Assembly: GCA_965199805.1 (NCBI GenBank)
Contig: CBDATO010000001.1
Location: 496,001 to 560,000 of the forward strand
Direction: 5' to 3'
DNA from: DATAZK01 sp965199805
GTDB lineage: Bacteria; Actinomycetota; Actinomycetes; Frankiales; Frankiaceae
Length of the DNA: 64,000 nt
The notes below the pieces were generated by a model that saw only the letters and a list, made by a program, of their open reading frames with translations, made no database searches and had not been told where the DNA came from. Within the stretch, counting starts at the first letter, position 1. Each line of letters starts with the position of its first letter. The translations under genes were made by a program, and so were the position numbers. Shown piece by piece: positions 1 to 9,300 of this stretch.

Positions 1-381
1 CTCCAGCGCCTGCTCGCCGGTGTCGGGCTGCGAGACGAGCAGCGCATCGGTGTCGACGCCGAGCCGCTTGGCGTACTCGGGGTCGAGCGCGTGCTCGGCG
101 TCGATGAAGCCGGCGATGCCGCCGGCGGCCTGGGCGCTGGCCACGGCGTGCAGGGCCAGGCTGGTCTTGCCGCTGGACTCCGGGCCGTAGATCTCGACGA
201 CCCGGCCGCGGGGAAGCCCTCCGATGCCGAGCGCGACGTCGAGCGCGATCGACCCGGTGGGGATGACCCGGATCGGGGGGCGGATGTCATCGCCGAGGCG
301 CATGACCGAGCCCTTGCCGAAGTTCTTGTCGATCTGGGCCATTGCATTGGCCAGGGCCTTTTCGCGGTCGAGCTCTGCCAT
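1..381 (-). CDS. recA: Recombinase RecA, N-terminal part (cut by window edge)
   Basis: RecA forms filaments on single-stranded DNA, drives strand exchange in homologous recombination, and triggers LexA self-cleavage in the SOS response. The 127 visible codons begin MAELDREKALANAMAQIDKN and carry the Walker A motif GPESSGKT at residues 66-73, then the FIDAEHAL stretch. The gene reads leftward and the remaining two thirds lie outside the window, so the C-terminal half cannot be judged. An SOS box lies about 185 bp upstream of the ATG. The divergent side carries DUF3046, the usual actinobacterial neighbour. Identification is secure. Confidence 0.97.
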   Translation of the reverse strand, partial: MAELDREKALANAMAQIDKNFGKGSVMRLGDDIRPPIRVIPTGSIALDVALGIGGLPRGRVVEIYGPESSGKTSLALHAVASAQAAGGIAGFIDAEHALDPEYAKRLGVDTDALLVSQPDTGEQALE

Positions 382-564
382 CGGGACTCCTGCGGGGTGA
401 TGGGTGACGGGACGCCCGGCGGCCGGGCGAGCTGAGGAACTGCTTGCCGCGAGACGCCGGTCGATGTCGGTGTGAGCCGGACGTTAGGCGGACCCGACGA
501 CATTTTTGGGCTTCGGCCCCAACTGTGGAAAACCTCGGATCGGAACCACTGCGGCCGACGATAG

Positions 565-580
565 ACGAACAGGCGTTCGA
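565..580 (-). promoter_or_regulatory. LexA/SOS box of recA
   Basis: Read on the minus strand this is TCGAACGCCTGTTCGT. It matches the actinobacterial LexA consensus TCGAAC-N4-GTTCGA at 15 of 16 positions and includes the T before GTTCG common in mycobacterial boxes. A plausible -10 element, TATCGT, follows directly on the same strand, so LexA bound here would occlude the recA promoter. It lies between the DUF3046 stop and recA. The rest of the 382-610 gap shows no other clear feature. Confidence 0.85.
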
Positions 581-610
581 CCTCCCGGCGCGACACGCGG
601 GGTCGTCCGG

Positions 611-805
611 TCAGCGGTTCTGCGCGGAGACCTCGAACTCGTCGCAGACCGCCCGCCACACCACCTTGGCGTCCTCACCGTCCTCGAGCGCCTGCCGGAT
701 CGTGCGGCTGCCGAGCGCGGAGATCGAGTGATCGGTGGCCAGCGACTCGGCGTAGGTAGAGCCGAACTGCCGGCTCATCCGATCCCAGAAGTCGGTCAGC
801 CGCAT
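611..805 (-). CDS. DUF3046 family small protein
   Basis: A 64-residue protein beginning MRLTDFWDRMSRQFGSTYAE with the family-typical stretch ALEDGEDAKVVWRAVCDEF. Function is unknown; the family is restricted to actinobacteria and commonly sits beside recA/recX. The ATG at 803-805 was chosen because the family starts at MRLT; the reading frame stays open upstream but that part is antisense to lhr. The start lies 100 bp from the divergent lhr start, so the two genes probably share a promoter region. Because it is transcribed toward recA, it could be read together with it. Confidence 0.85.
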   Translation of the reverse strand: MRLTDFWDRMSRQFGSTYAESLATDHSISALGSRTIRQALEDGEDAKVVWRAVCDEFEVSAQNR

Positions 806-905
806 GCGTCTAGGCGTACCTGCTGCATGGGCTTTTGTCACTCGATGCGGCCATCGGCTGCCGGCGGGCGCGCATTTTGTCGTACCTCCGGAGCAGACTT
901 CTTCT

Positions 906-3900
906 GTGACAGCAGACGCGCTCGAACGGCTCTCGCCGGCCACGCGTGCGTGGTTCGCGTCGGCCTTCCCGGCCCCCACGCCGGCGCAGGAGGGGGCCTG
1001 GGCGGCGATCGCCGGCGGGCGGCACGCACTCGTGGTGGCGCCCACCGGCTCGGGCAAGACGCTGGCTGCCTTCCTCTGGGCGCTCGACCGGTTGGCCAGC
1101 ACCCCGGCGCCGGAGGACAAGATGCGCCGCTGCCGGGTGCTCTACGTCAGCCCGCTCAAGGCGCTCGCCGTCGACGTCGAGCGCAACCTGCGCTCCCCGC
1201 TGTCCGGCATCAGGCATGCGGCGACCCGCCTCGGCCTCCCCGAGCCGGAGATCCGCGTGGGCCTGCGCTCGGGTGACACCCCCGCCGACGAGCGGCGCAA
1301 GCTGGCCACCAAGCCGCCCGACATCCTCATCACCACTCCTGAGTCGCTCTTCCTGCTGCTGACCAGTGCTGCCCGGGAGTCGCTGCGCGGGGTCGAGACC
1401 GTCATCGTCGACGAGGTCCACGCCGTGGCCGGCACCAAGCGCGGCGCCCACCTCGCCGTCTCCCTCGAGCGCCTCGACGCGCTGCTCGAGCGGCCGGCGC
1501 AGCGGATCGGGTTGTCCGCCACGGTGCGGCCCGCGTCCGAGGTGGCCCGCTTCCTCGGCGGCCAGCAGCCCGTCGAGATCGTCTCGCCCGCCGGCAGCAA
1601 GAAGGTCGAGGTGCGGGTCGAGGTCACGGTCGAGGACATGACCGCCCTCGGCGAGCAGTCGTCCCCCACCCCCGGTGGGCCGGGCGCGGCTCCCGACGGC
1701 GCGTCCGCGGCCGGCGCCGAGGCGCGCAACTCGATCTGGCCGAGCATCGAGCAGCGGGTGCTCGATCTCGTCCGGGGTGCCCGCAGCACCATCGTCTTCG
1801 CCAACTCCCGGCGCCTCGCCGAGCGGCTGACCAGCCGGCTGAACGAGCTGGCCGAGGCCCAGTTCGAGGAGGCCCGGGCGGCGGCCGAAGGCTCCGACGA
1901 CGACCAGCCGTCGGGCGCAGAGGCCGCCCACCGTCGGGCGCCGGCGCTGATCGGCGGCCAGGCGGGGGTAGGCGCTCCGGCCGTCTTCACCGAGGTCGCC
2001 CGTCCGCACCACGGCAGCATGAGCCGCGAGCAGCGCTCCGACGTCGAGGAGGCACTCAAGTCCGGCCGGCTGCCCTGCGTCGTCGCCACCAGCAGCCTGG
2101 AGCTCGGCATCGACATGGGGGCGGTCGATCTCGTCGTGCAGGTGGAGTCGCCGCCGAGCGTGGCGAGCGGGCTGCAGCGGGTGGGCCGGGCCGGGCACCA
2201 GGTCGGCGCCGCGAGCTTCGGCGTCGTGCTGCCCAAGCACCGGGGTGATCTGCTGCCCTGCACGGTCGTCGCCGAGCGGATGGCCTCAGGCGCCATCGAG
2301 TCGCTGACCGTCACCCGTAACCCGCTCGACGTGCTCGCCCAGCACATCGTCGCCATGGTCTCCATCGAGCCGTGGAACGCCGAGGAGCTGCTCGAGCTCA
2401 TCCGGCGGTCGGCGCCGTTCACCGGGCTGCCGCAGTCGGCGTACGAGGGCGTGCTCGACATGCTCGCCGGCCGCTACCCGTCCGACGCCTTCGCCGAGCT
2501 GCGTCCCCGGCTGGTCTGGGACCGGGTCGACGGCGGCCTCACCGCCCGCCCCGGTGCGCAGCGGCTCGCGGTCACCAGCGGCGGCACGATTCCCGACCGT
2601 GGCATGTTCGGCGTCTTCCTTGCGGCCGGCGCCGAGGGGGGTGGCCCCGGCCGCCGCGTCGGCGAGTTCGACGAGGAGATGGTGTACGAGTCGCGGGTCG
2701 GCGACGTCATCCTGCTCGGGTCGTCCTCCTGGCGGATCGAGGACATCGGCGCCGACCGGGTGCTGGTCTCCCCCGCTCCGGGCCAGCCCGGCAAGCTGCC
2801 GTTCTGGCACGGCGACTCACCCGGGCGACCGATCGAGCTCGGCCGCGCCATGGGCGCCTTCGTCCGCGAGCTCGGTCAGGCCGATGCCGCAGGCGCCGAG
2901 GAGCGGCTGACGGCAGCCGGGCTCGACGAGTGGGCGCGCAACAACCTCATGGCGTACCTGAACGAGCAGCGCGAGGCCACCGGCGCGCTGCCCGACGACC
3001 GCACGATCGTCGTCGAGCGCTTCCGCGACGAGCTGGGCGACTGGCGGCTCGCGGTGCACTCGCCCTTCGGGGCACAGGTGCACGCGCCGTGGGCGCTCGC
3101 CGCGGCCGCCCGTATCCGCGAGAGCACCGGCCTCGACGCCCAGGTGCTGCACTCCGACGACGGCCTGGTGCTGCGCCTCCCCGACGCCGACGAGCCCCCG
3201 TCCGCCGACCTGGTGCTGCTGGCGGCGGACGACGTCGAGCAGATGGTGCAGGCCGAGGTCGGGGGCAGCGCCCTGTTCGCCAGCCGCTTCCGTGAGTGCG
3301 CGGCCCGGGCGCTGCTGCTGCCGCGGCGTGACCCCACCCGGCGCACCCCGCTGTGGCAGCAGCGCCAGCGCTCCGCCCAGCTGCTGTCGGTGGCGAGCAC
3401 CCATCCCGAGTTCCCGATCGTGCTGGAAGCCGTCCGCGAGTGCCTGCAGGACGTCTACGACGTGCCGGGCCTGGTCGGACTCATGCGCGACCTCGGCGGC
3501 CGGGCGGTGCGGCTGGTCGAGGTCGAGACGAGCCAACCCTCACCGTTCGCCCGCTCGCTGCTCTTCGGCTACGTCGGCGCCTTCATGTACGAGGGCGACA
3601 GCCCCCTGGCCGAGCGGCGCGCCCAGGCGCTGTCGCTGGACCCCCGGCTGCTCGCCGAGCTGCTCGGGTCGGCCGAGCTCCGTGAGCTGCTCGATCCCGA
3701 CGCGATGCACGAGGTCGAGACGGAGCTGCAGCGCACCGCCGAGTCGCGGCTGGCCCGCGGCGTCGAGGGCATCGCCGATCTGCTGCGGGTACTGGGTGAC
3801 CTGACCGTCGACGAGATCGTGCTGCGCAGCGAGGGCCACGACGCCGCGGCCGTGCTGGCCGGGCTCACCGAGCTCGAGCAGTCGCGGCGGGCGATCTCGG

Positions 3901-5648
3901 TCCGCATCGCCGGCGAGCAGCGCTGGGTCGCGGTCGAGGACGCCGGTCGCCTGCGTGACGCGCTCGGCGTCGCCATGCCGCTCGGTGTGCCCGACGTCTT
4001 CCTGGAGCCGGTGGCCGACCCGTTCGGTGACCTGATCAGCCGCTTCGCCCGTACCCACGGGCCGTTCGTGCCGTCCGACATCGCTGCCCGCTACGGCATC
4101 GGCATCGCCTTCGTTACGACCACCCTCGACCGCTTCACCTCCTCCCGCCGGGTGCTGACCGGGGAGTTCCGGCCGGGCGGCGCCGGGCTCGAGTGGTGTG
4201 ACGCCGAGGTGCTGCGCATGCTGCGCCGGCGCAGCCTCGCCAAGCTGCGGCGCGAGGTGGAGCCGGTGCCGGTCGCCGCGCTCGCCCGCTTCCTGCCGGA
4301 CTGGCTCGGCACCGGCAAGGCGTCCCGCCGGGGCGGTGACGCGCTGCTGCGCGCCGTGGAGCAGCTCGCCGGGGCCTCGGTACCGGCCAGCGCACTGGAG
4401 ACGCTGGTGCTGCCGGCGCGGGTGCGCGACTACACGCCCGGCCAGCTCGACGAGCTGCTGGCCAGCGGCGAGGTGATCTGGGCCGGGGCGGGGTCGCTGC
4501 CGGGCAACGACGGCTGGATCAAGCTCGTGCCGGCCGACGCCGCGACGGTCCTGCTTCCCGAGCCGTCCGACACCCTCGCGCTCGGCGGGCCGCACGAGGC
4601 GGTGCTGACGGCGCTCGCCGACGGTCAGGCGGTCTTCTTCCGCAACCTCGCCGATGCGGCGCTCGGGGCCGGCGGGTCGACGGACGCGATGAAGAGCGAG
4701 GCAGCTCTGGTCGACGTCCTCTGGGACCTGGTCTGGGCCGGCTTCGTCACCAACGACACGCTCGCCCCGTTGCGCGCCCGCCTGGCCGGCAAGGCGGCCG
4801 TGGCGCGCTCGGGAAGTGCCCGCGCCCGGCCGGTCTCGCGACGCTCCACCCGCTTCGCCCGGTACGCGCCCGCGGGCCGGCCGGCGCTGCCGACCCGGGC
4901 CGGTCCCCCGGCGGCGAGCGGACGCTGGTGGCAGCTGCCGGCCCGTGACCCGTCGCCCACCCGTCGGCTGCACGCGACGGCCGAGGCCCTGCTCGACCGC
5001 TACGGGGTGCTGACCCGAGGCGTGGTGGCGGCCGAACAGATTCCCGGCGGCTTCTCGGCGGTCTACCCCGTGCTGACGGCCTTCGAGGACGCCGGCCGCT
5101 GCCGGCGCGGCTATTACGTCGAAGGTCTTGGGGCCGCACAGTTCGCCGTGCCGGGCGCGGTCGACCGGATGCGCGCCTTGGCCGCCGAAGCCGAACGCGC
5201 CGCGGAGGAGCCGGCCTGGACCTCCCCCGTCTCGCCGAGCTGGGAACGGCGTGCCGAACGCGACGCCGAGCGCGGCCCGGGCGCGATCGTGCTCGCGACG
5301 ACGGACCCGGCCAACCCGTACGGCGCGGCGCTGCCGTGGCCCGAGCGGGGCGAGGAAGGCGGGCACCGGCCCGGACGCAAGGCCGGCGCCGTCGTCGTCC
5401 TGGTGGCCGGCGAGCTGGCGCTGTACGTCGAGCGTGGCGGCAAGTCGCTGCTGACCTGGACGGACGACCCCGACGTCCTCACCGCTGCGGCGCAGGGGCT
5501 CGCCACGGCGGCGCGGGGCGGCGGGCTCGGCCGGTTGTCGGTGGAGAAGGCCGACGGCGAGTTCGTACTCGGCGACGACGCCGTCACTGCGGCGCTGTCA
5601 GCGGCGGGTTTCCGCACCACTCCCCGCGGGTTACGGATCCGGGGATGA
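906..5648 (+). CDS. lhr: Large ATP-dependent helicase Lhr
   Basis: Lhr is a superfamily 2 3'-5' DNA/RNA helicase linked to repair of damaged DNA; in mycobacteria it belongs to a mitomycin-responsive regulon. The 1580-residue product has Walker A APTGSGKT at residues 45-52, the DEVH box at 169-172, the later helicase motif near residues 395-440 (VATSSLELGIDMG, QRVGRAGHQ), and a long C-terminal region of the Lhr type. The open frame extends up to 804, but the GTG at 906 has a GGAG 12 bp upstream and starts just ahead of the family-typical LSPATRAWF. The helicase lobes are interrupted by a low-complexity Ala/Glu-rich insert around residues 315-365. nei follows after 21 bp, forming a repair pair. 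Confidence 0.94.
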   Translation: MTADALERLSPATRAWFASAFPAPTPAQEGAWAAIAGGRHALVVAPTGSGKTLAAFLWALDRLASTPAPEDKMRRCRVLYVSPLKALAVDVERNLRSPLSGIRHAATRLGLPEPEIRVGLRSGDTPADERRKLATKPPDILITTPESLFLLLTSAARESLRGVETVIVDEVHAVAGTKRGAHLAVSLERLDALLERPAQRIGLSATVRPASEVARFLGGQQPVEIVSPAGSKKVEVRVEVTVEDMTALGEQSSPTPGGPGAAPDGASAAGAEARNSIWPSIEQRVLDLVRGARSTIVFANSRRLAERLTSRLNELAEAQFEEARAAAEGSDDDQPSGAEAAHRRAPALIGGQAGVGAPAVFTEVARPHHGSMSREQRSDVEEALKSGRLPCVVATSSLELGIDMGAVDLVVQVESPPSVASGLQRVGRAGHQVGAASFGVVLPKHRGDLLPCTVVAERMASGAIESLTVTRNPLDVLAQHIVAMVSIEPWNAEELLELIRRSAPFTGLPQSAYEGVLDMLAGRYPSDAFAELRPRLVWDRVDGGLTARPGAQRLAVTSGGTIPDRGMFGVFLAAGAEGGGPGRRVGEFDEEMVYESRVGDVILLGSSSWRIEDIGADRVLVSPAPGQPGKLPFWHGDSPGRPIELGRAMGAFVRELGQADAAGAEERLTAAGLDEWARNNLMAYLNEQREATGALPDDRTIVVERFRDELGDWRLAVHSPFGAQVHAPWALAAAARIRESTGLDAQVLHSDDGLVLRLPDADEPPSADLVLLAADDVEQMVQAEVGGSALFASRFRECAARALLLPRRDPTRRTPLWQQRQRSAQLLSVASTHPEFPIVLEAVRECLQDVYDVPGLVGLMRDLGGRAVRLVEVETSQPSPFARSLLFGYVGAFMYEGDSPLAERRAQALSLDPRLLAELLGSAELRELLDPDAMHEVETELQRTAESRLARGVEGIADLLRVLGDLTVDEIVLRSEGHDAAAVLAGLTELEQSRRAISVRIAGEQRWVAVEDAGRLRDALGVAMPLGVPDVFLEPVADPFGDLISRFARTHGPFVPSDIAARYGIGIAFVTTTLDRFTSSRRVLTGEFRPGGAGLEWCDAEVLRMLRRRSLAKLRREVEPVPVAALARFLPDWLGTGKASRRGGDALLRAVEQLAGASVPASALETLVLPARVRDYTPGQLDELLASGEVIWAGAGSLPGNDGWIKLVPADAATVLLPEPSDTLALGGPHEAVLTALADGQAVFFRNLADAALGAGGSTDAMKSEAALVDVLWDLVWAGFVTNDTLAPLRARLAGKAAVARSGSARARPVSRRSTRFARYAPAGRPALPTRAGPPAASGRWWQLPARDPSPTRRLHATAEALLDRYGVLTRGVVAAEQIPGGFSAVYPVLTAFEDAGRCRRGYYVEGLGAAQFAVPGAVDRMRALAAEAERAAEEPAWTSPVSPSWERRAERDAERGPGAIVLATTDPANPYGAALPWPERGEEGGHRPGRKAGAVVVLVAGELALYVERGGKSLLTWTDDPDVLTAAAQGLATAARGGGLGRLSVEKADGEFVLGDDAVTAALSAAGFRTTPRGLRIRG

Positions 5649-5669
5649 CCCGCGAGGGAGCGATGAGCC

Positions 5670-6527
5670 GTGCCTGAGGGCGACACCGTCTGGCTGGCTG
5701 CCAAACGCCTGCACCGGGCGTTGGCCGGCCAGACGCTGCTGCGGACCGAGTTCCGGGTGCCGCGCTACGCGACCACCGACCTCGCCGGCCGCAAGGTGCT
5801 GGAGGTGGCGAGCGCCGGCAAGCACATGCTCACGCGCATCGAGGGTGACGTCACGCTGCACACCCACTTCAAGATGGAGGGCACCTGGCACGTCTACCGC
5901 GTGGGGCAGCGCTGGCGCGGGCCGCAACATCAGGTACGCGTGGTGCTCGCGACCGCCGAGAGCGTCTGCGTCGGCTTCCGGCTCGCGGTCGTCGAGCTGG
6001 TGCCCACCTCGGGCGAGGGCGAGGTCGTCGGCCACCTCGGGCCCGACCTGCTGGGCGACGACTGGGGTGACGAAGGCGCGGCCGAGGTGCTGCGCCGGCT
6101 CGAGGCCCAGCCCGAGCGGGAGATCGGCACGGCGCTGCTCGACCAGCGCAACCTCGCCGGCCTCGGCAACATGTGGCGCTGCGAGGTGCTCTTCCTGCGC
6201 GGGATCCACCCGTTCCGGCAGGTGGGTGAGGTGCCGGACCTGCCCCGGCTCATCGACCTGTCGCATCGGATCCTGTTTGCCAACCGCGACCGCGCCGGGC
6301 AGGCGTCCACCGGGTCGCTGCATCGCGGCGGCTCGAACTACGTCTACGCCCGCAAGAACCAGCCGTGCCGGCGCTGCGGCACCCGCATCCTCAAGGCCGA
6401 CCAGGGCGAGCCGCTGACGGCGCGGGAGACCTACTGGTGCCCGCGCTGCCAGCCCGCGCCCGCTCCGGTGCCGGGCTCGGACGCCGCTCCGTCGTCGCCT
6501 CAGGTCGGCGGCGGCGTCGCTTCCTGA
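5670..6527 (+). CDS. nei: Fpg/Nei-family DNA glycosylase-AP lyase (endonuclease VIII type)
   Basis: It excises oxidised bases and cuts the resulting abasic site during base excision repair. The product (285 aa) starts MPEGDTVW, giving the catalytic Pro2 and Glu3. It has the helix-two-turn-helix region LDQRNLAGLGNMWRCE and a C-terminal zinc finger with C233, C236, C257 and C260. GTG at 5670 follows GAGGGAG at good spacing, and Pro must be residue 2, which fixes the start. It is 21 bp behind lhr and probably co-transcribed. Whether it is the Nei1 or Nei2 subtype is not decidable by eye. Its last 28 bp overlap the convergent pspA gene. Confidence 0.93.
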   Translation: MPEGDTVWLAAKRLHRALAGQTLLRTEFRVPRYATTDLAGRKVLEVASAGKHMLTRIEGDVTLHTHFKMEGTWHVYRVGQRWRGPQHQVRVVLATAESVCVGFRLAVVELVPTSGEGEVVGHLGPDLLGDDWGDEGAAEVLRRLEAQPEREIGTALLDQRNLAGLGNMWRCEVLFLRGIHPFRQVGEVPDLPRLIDLSHRILFANRDRAGQASTGSLHRGGSNYVYARKNQPCRRCGTRILKADQGEPLTARETYWCPRCQPAPAPVPGSDAAPSSPQVGGGVAS

Positions 6528-7354
6528 TCGGTCGACGTGGCGGTCACGTCCGGCACGGGAGCTGCGGCTCCGCTGCCGATCGCGGTCGACGCACCCTTCT
6601 CCAGCGAGGGCGTACCGGCTGAGGTGTCCTTGCCGGCGCTCAGCTGGGCGCGGATGGCGTCGAGCCGGTTGCTGGCCGCCGAGTCGATCGTGGCCTTGCG
6701 GACCTCGAGCATGCGCGCCTCGACGCCGCCGCTCGCCAGCTCCGTCTGCCCGAGGGCGGTGGCATAGCGCGACTCGATCTTGTCGCGCACCTCGGCGAGG
6801 GTCGGCGTGTCGCCCTGCGGGGTCAGCTCCGACATGGTCGAGAGCGCCTTGTTCATCTGCTCCTGCATCTTGGCGCTCTCGAGCTGGGTCATGAGCTTCG
6901 CCCGCTCGGCCATCGACTGGCGCAGCCGGAACTCGTTGTCGGCCACCGCCTGCTTGGCCTGCTCAGCGGCCTGCAGCGACTGGCCGTGCAGCGCCTTGAG
7001 GTCCTCCACCGACGACTCCGCCGAGACCAGCTGCCCGGCGAACGACTGGGCGGCCTGCTCGAACTGCTCGGCCTTGGCGGCGTCTCCGGAGGTGCGTGCC
7101 TGGTCGGCGAGCACCAGCGACTGGCGTGCCGAGTTCTGCAGCTGCTCGATCTCCGACAGCTGACGCGCGAGGCGCATCTCGAGCTGCCGGCGGTTGCCGA
7201 GGACGGACGCGGCCTGCTGGGTCAGCGCCTGGTGCTGACGCTGTGCGTCGTCGATCGCCTGCTGGATCTGGATCGCGGGGTCGGCCCGCTCGTCGAACTT
7301 CTTGTTTGCGGCCGCGTTGGAGTAGCGGAACATGCGCTTGAAGAAGTTCGGCAT
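6500..7354 (-). CDS. pspA: PspA/IM30 family membrane-stress protein
   Basis: PspA proteins oligomerise on the inner membrane and protect it under envelope stress. The 284-residue product starts MPNFFKRMFRYSNAAANKKF and is almost entirely Gln/Ala/Glu-rich coiled coil (about residues 30-220). A low-complexity Thr/Pro/Ala tail follows that is longer than in E. coli PspA. It lies downstream of the ClgR-type regulator, reproducing the mycobacterial clgR-pspA (35-kDa antigen) arrangement, which suggests ClgR-linked stress control. No strong Shine-Dalgarno sequence is visible before the ATG. Confidence 0.9.
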   Translation of the reverse strand: MPNFFKRMFRYSNAAANKKFDERADPAIQIQQAIDDAQRQHQALTQQAASVLGNRRQLEMRLARQLSEIEQLQNSARQSLVLADQARTSGDAAKAEQFEQAAQSFAGQLVSAESSVEDLKALHGQSLQAAEQAKQAVADNEFRLRQSMAERAKLMTQLESAKMQEQMNKALSTMSELTPQGDTPTLAEVRDKIESRYATALGQTELASGGVEARMLEVRKATIDSAASNRLDAIRAQLSAGKDTSAGTPSLEKGASTAIGSGAAAPVPDVTATSTDQEATPPPT

Positions 7355-7478
7355 GCAGAGAATGCTGCCACGAGCAGCGCCCCGCTAACCTGCGGACCCG
7401 CAGTCAGGTGGACGACCGGAGCCGGCCCAGGGGTCGACGAGAAGCCGGCCGGGCGGGGCCGGGCGGAAAGGAAAGCGC

Positions 7479-7832
7479 TCAGGCAGCCTTGTTGCTGACG
7501 ACCAGCGACGGCCGTACCGGCGCCACGCCGGGACGCGCAGCAGCCAAAGCACCCACGGGCACCGCCGCCACCGTCGGGAGTGCCCCGACCTCGGACAGCT
7601 CGGCGAGGGCGAGCTCGCCGCTCACCTCGTGCAGGACGCGCGACAACGGCACGTCAAGGGCATCGCAGATCGCGGCCAGCAGCTCGGAGCTGGCTTCCTT
7701 CTGCCCGCGCTCGACCTCGGACAGGTAACCGAGGGAGACCCGGGCGGCGCCCGACACCTCACGCAGGGTGCGGTGCTGGGCCAATCGCTCGCGGCGGAGC
7801 GCATCACCGATGAGACGGCGGAGCACGGCCAT
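7479..7832 (-). CDS. clgR: ClgR-like XRE-family transcriptional regulator
   Basis: ClgR activates clp protease, pspA and related stress genes in actinobacteria. The 117-residue protein has an XRE helix-turn-helix at about residues 10-65 (LREVSGAARVSLGYLSEVERGQ), followed by the characteristic linker and a C-terminal tail ending VVSNKAA. A hydrophobic-residue C-terminus of this kind (AA) fits ClgR being a ClpP substrate. The ATG at 7830-7832 is preferred over the GTG two codons upstream because GGAGG sits 5 bp before the ATG. The gene lies between cinA and pspA as in mycobacteria. Confidence 0.87.
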   Translation of the reverse strand: MAVLRRLIGDALRRERLAQHRTLREVSGAARVSLGYLSEVERGQKEASSELLAAICDALDVPLSRVLHEVSGELALAELSEVGALPTVAAVPVGALAAARPGVAPVRPSLVVSNKAA

Positions 7833-7891
7833 GCGCACCTCCCGTAAGGGCCCCGGAGGTTCAATTCCAGGGACAGCGAGTGGGATCAGCT

Positions 7892-7907
7892 TGAGCGACG
7901 ACGCTCA
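7892..7907. promoter_or_regulatory. Inverted repeat upstream of clgR
   Basis: TGAGCG-ACGA-CGCTCA is a perfect 6-bp inverted repeat 60-75 bp upstream of the clgR start, in the 229-bp gap after cinA. Its position suits autoregulation. It does not match the CGC-N5-GCG spacing described for ClgR boxes, so the cognate regulator is unknown. Nothing else clear is visible in this gap. Confidence 0.3.
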
Positions 7908-8061
7908 GGCGGCACGAGATATCTGCCCCGCCTGATGTTGTGAACCGTACAACCCAGCACCGACACAAACCCATCCCGGATCGCTGATCACGCCGAGGGC
8001 GGAATCTGTCGTGTCGTTCGGCCCATCGGCCGTTGGGCCTGATCCGGTGTCTGTGAAGCGG

Positions 8062-9300
8062 TCAGCCCAGCGTGCGGCGCAGCAGGTCCAGCGCCTGCAC
8101 GACGCTCAGCATGCGGACGAACGCCCGGTCACCGGGCAGCGTGACGTGCCGGCTGGTGGCGCCGTCCGGCCCGGCGATGCCGACGTAGAGGGTGCCCACG
8201 GGCTGCCCCTCCTGCTCGGTGGGCCCGGCGACGCCGGTGGTCGCGAGACCCCAGGTGGCGCCCAGCCGCTCGCGAGCACCCATCGCCATGCGCTTCGCGG
8301 TGTCGGCGGTGACCGCGCCGGCCGCCACCGCGTCGGCCCCGAGCAGCTCGTCCTTGAGCTCCGCCTGGTAGGCGACGATCCCGCCGCGGAAGGTCGCGCT
8401 CGACCCCGCCGTGTCGGTGAGCCGGGCCGCGAGCAGGCCGCCGGTCAGCGACTCCGCGACGGCGACCGTCTCGCCGCGCGCGAGCAGCGTCTGGTGGATC
8501 ACGCCCTCGAGGCTGTCGTCGTCGATGCCGTAGAGCCCGTCGCCGAGCGCCGCACGGCCGAAGGCCTCGACGGGGGCGATCAGCTCGTACGCCTGCTCGC
8601 GGGTGGGCGCGAGGGCCGAGATGCGGACGCGCACCTGGCCGCCCGACGCGAGGAAGGCGATGGTGGGGTTGCCCTGACCGGCCGCGGCGAGGCGCTCGAC
8701 CTCGGGGGCCATGGCCTCGGCGACGATCGACTCCCACATGCCCGACGTGCGCAGCACGCGGTGCACGACGACGGCGGGCGCGTCTGCCCGGCGCTGCAGG
8801 TCGGGCAGCACGAGCTCGGTGAGCATCGGGGACATCTCGTGCGGCGGGCCGGGCATTGCGTACGCGACCCCGCCGAGCATCTCCAGGCGCAGGCCGGGCG
8901 CGGTGCCGTTGCCGTTGGGCAGCGGCTCGGCGCCGACGGGCAGGTCGGCCTGGCGGTAGTTCATCTCGGGCACCGTGCGCCCGAGGTCCTGGAAGCGCCG
9001 GCGCAGCTGCGCCTCGATGTCGGGGTCACGCTCGATGCCGACCCCGGCCGCGAGCGCCAGACCCTCGCGGGTGAGGTCGTCCTGGGTGGGCCCGAGGCCG
9101 CCGGTGAGCAGCACGGCGTCGGCCCGGCCGAGGGCGGTGCGGACGGCGTCGGCGATGATCGTGACGTCGTCACCCACCACGCTGCTGTGGCCGATCACGA
9201 TGCCCGCGTCGGCGAGCTGACGTCCGAGGTAGGCGGCGTTGCCGTTGATGATGTCGCCGTAGAGCAGCTCGTCGCCGACCGCGATCAGTTCAGCGCGCAC
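8062..9300 (-). CDS. cinA: CinA family competence/damage-inducible protein, nicotinamide-nucleotide amidase
   Basis: CinA joins an N-terminal MoaB/MogA-like (COG1058) domain with a C-terminal NMN deamidase domain that recycles pyridine nucleotides. The product (412 aa) starts MRAELIAVGDELLYGDIINGN and has the LTGGLGPTQDD loop near residue 66. The amidase domain lies at about residues 255-405 with ETVAVAESLTGGLL and TGVAGPTEQEGQPVGTLYV. The GTG start overlaps the pgsA stop by 11 bp, indicating translational coupling. Both domains look intact. Confidence 0.94.
   Translation of the reverse strand: MRAELIAVGDELLYGDIINGNAAYLGRQLADAGIVIGHSSVVGDDVTIIADAVRTALGRADAVLLTGGLGPTQDDLTREGLALAAGVGIERDPDIEAQLRRRFQDLGRTVPEMNYRQADLPVGAEPLPNGNGTAPGLRLEMLGGVAYAMPGPPHEMSPMLTELVLPDLQRRADAPAVVVHRVLRTSGMWESIVAEAMAPEVERLAAAGQGNPTIAFLASGGQVRVRISALAPTREQAYELIAPVEAFGRAALGDGLYGIDDDSLEGVIHQTLLARGETVAVAESLTGGLLAARLTDTAGSSATFRGGIVAYQAELKDELLGADAVAAGAVTADTAKRMAMGARERLGATWGLATTGVAGPTEQEGQPVGTLYVGIAGPDGATSRHVTLPGDRAFVRMLSVVQALDLLRRTLG

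Noticed and set aside
7892..7907. ClgR box upstream of clgR
   Set aside because: The inverted repeat does not have the CGC-N5-GCG arrangement described for ClgR; it is kept only as an unassigned inverted repeat.
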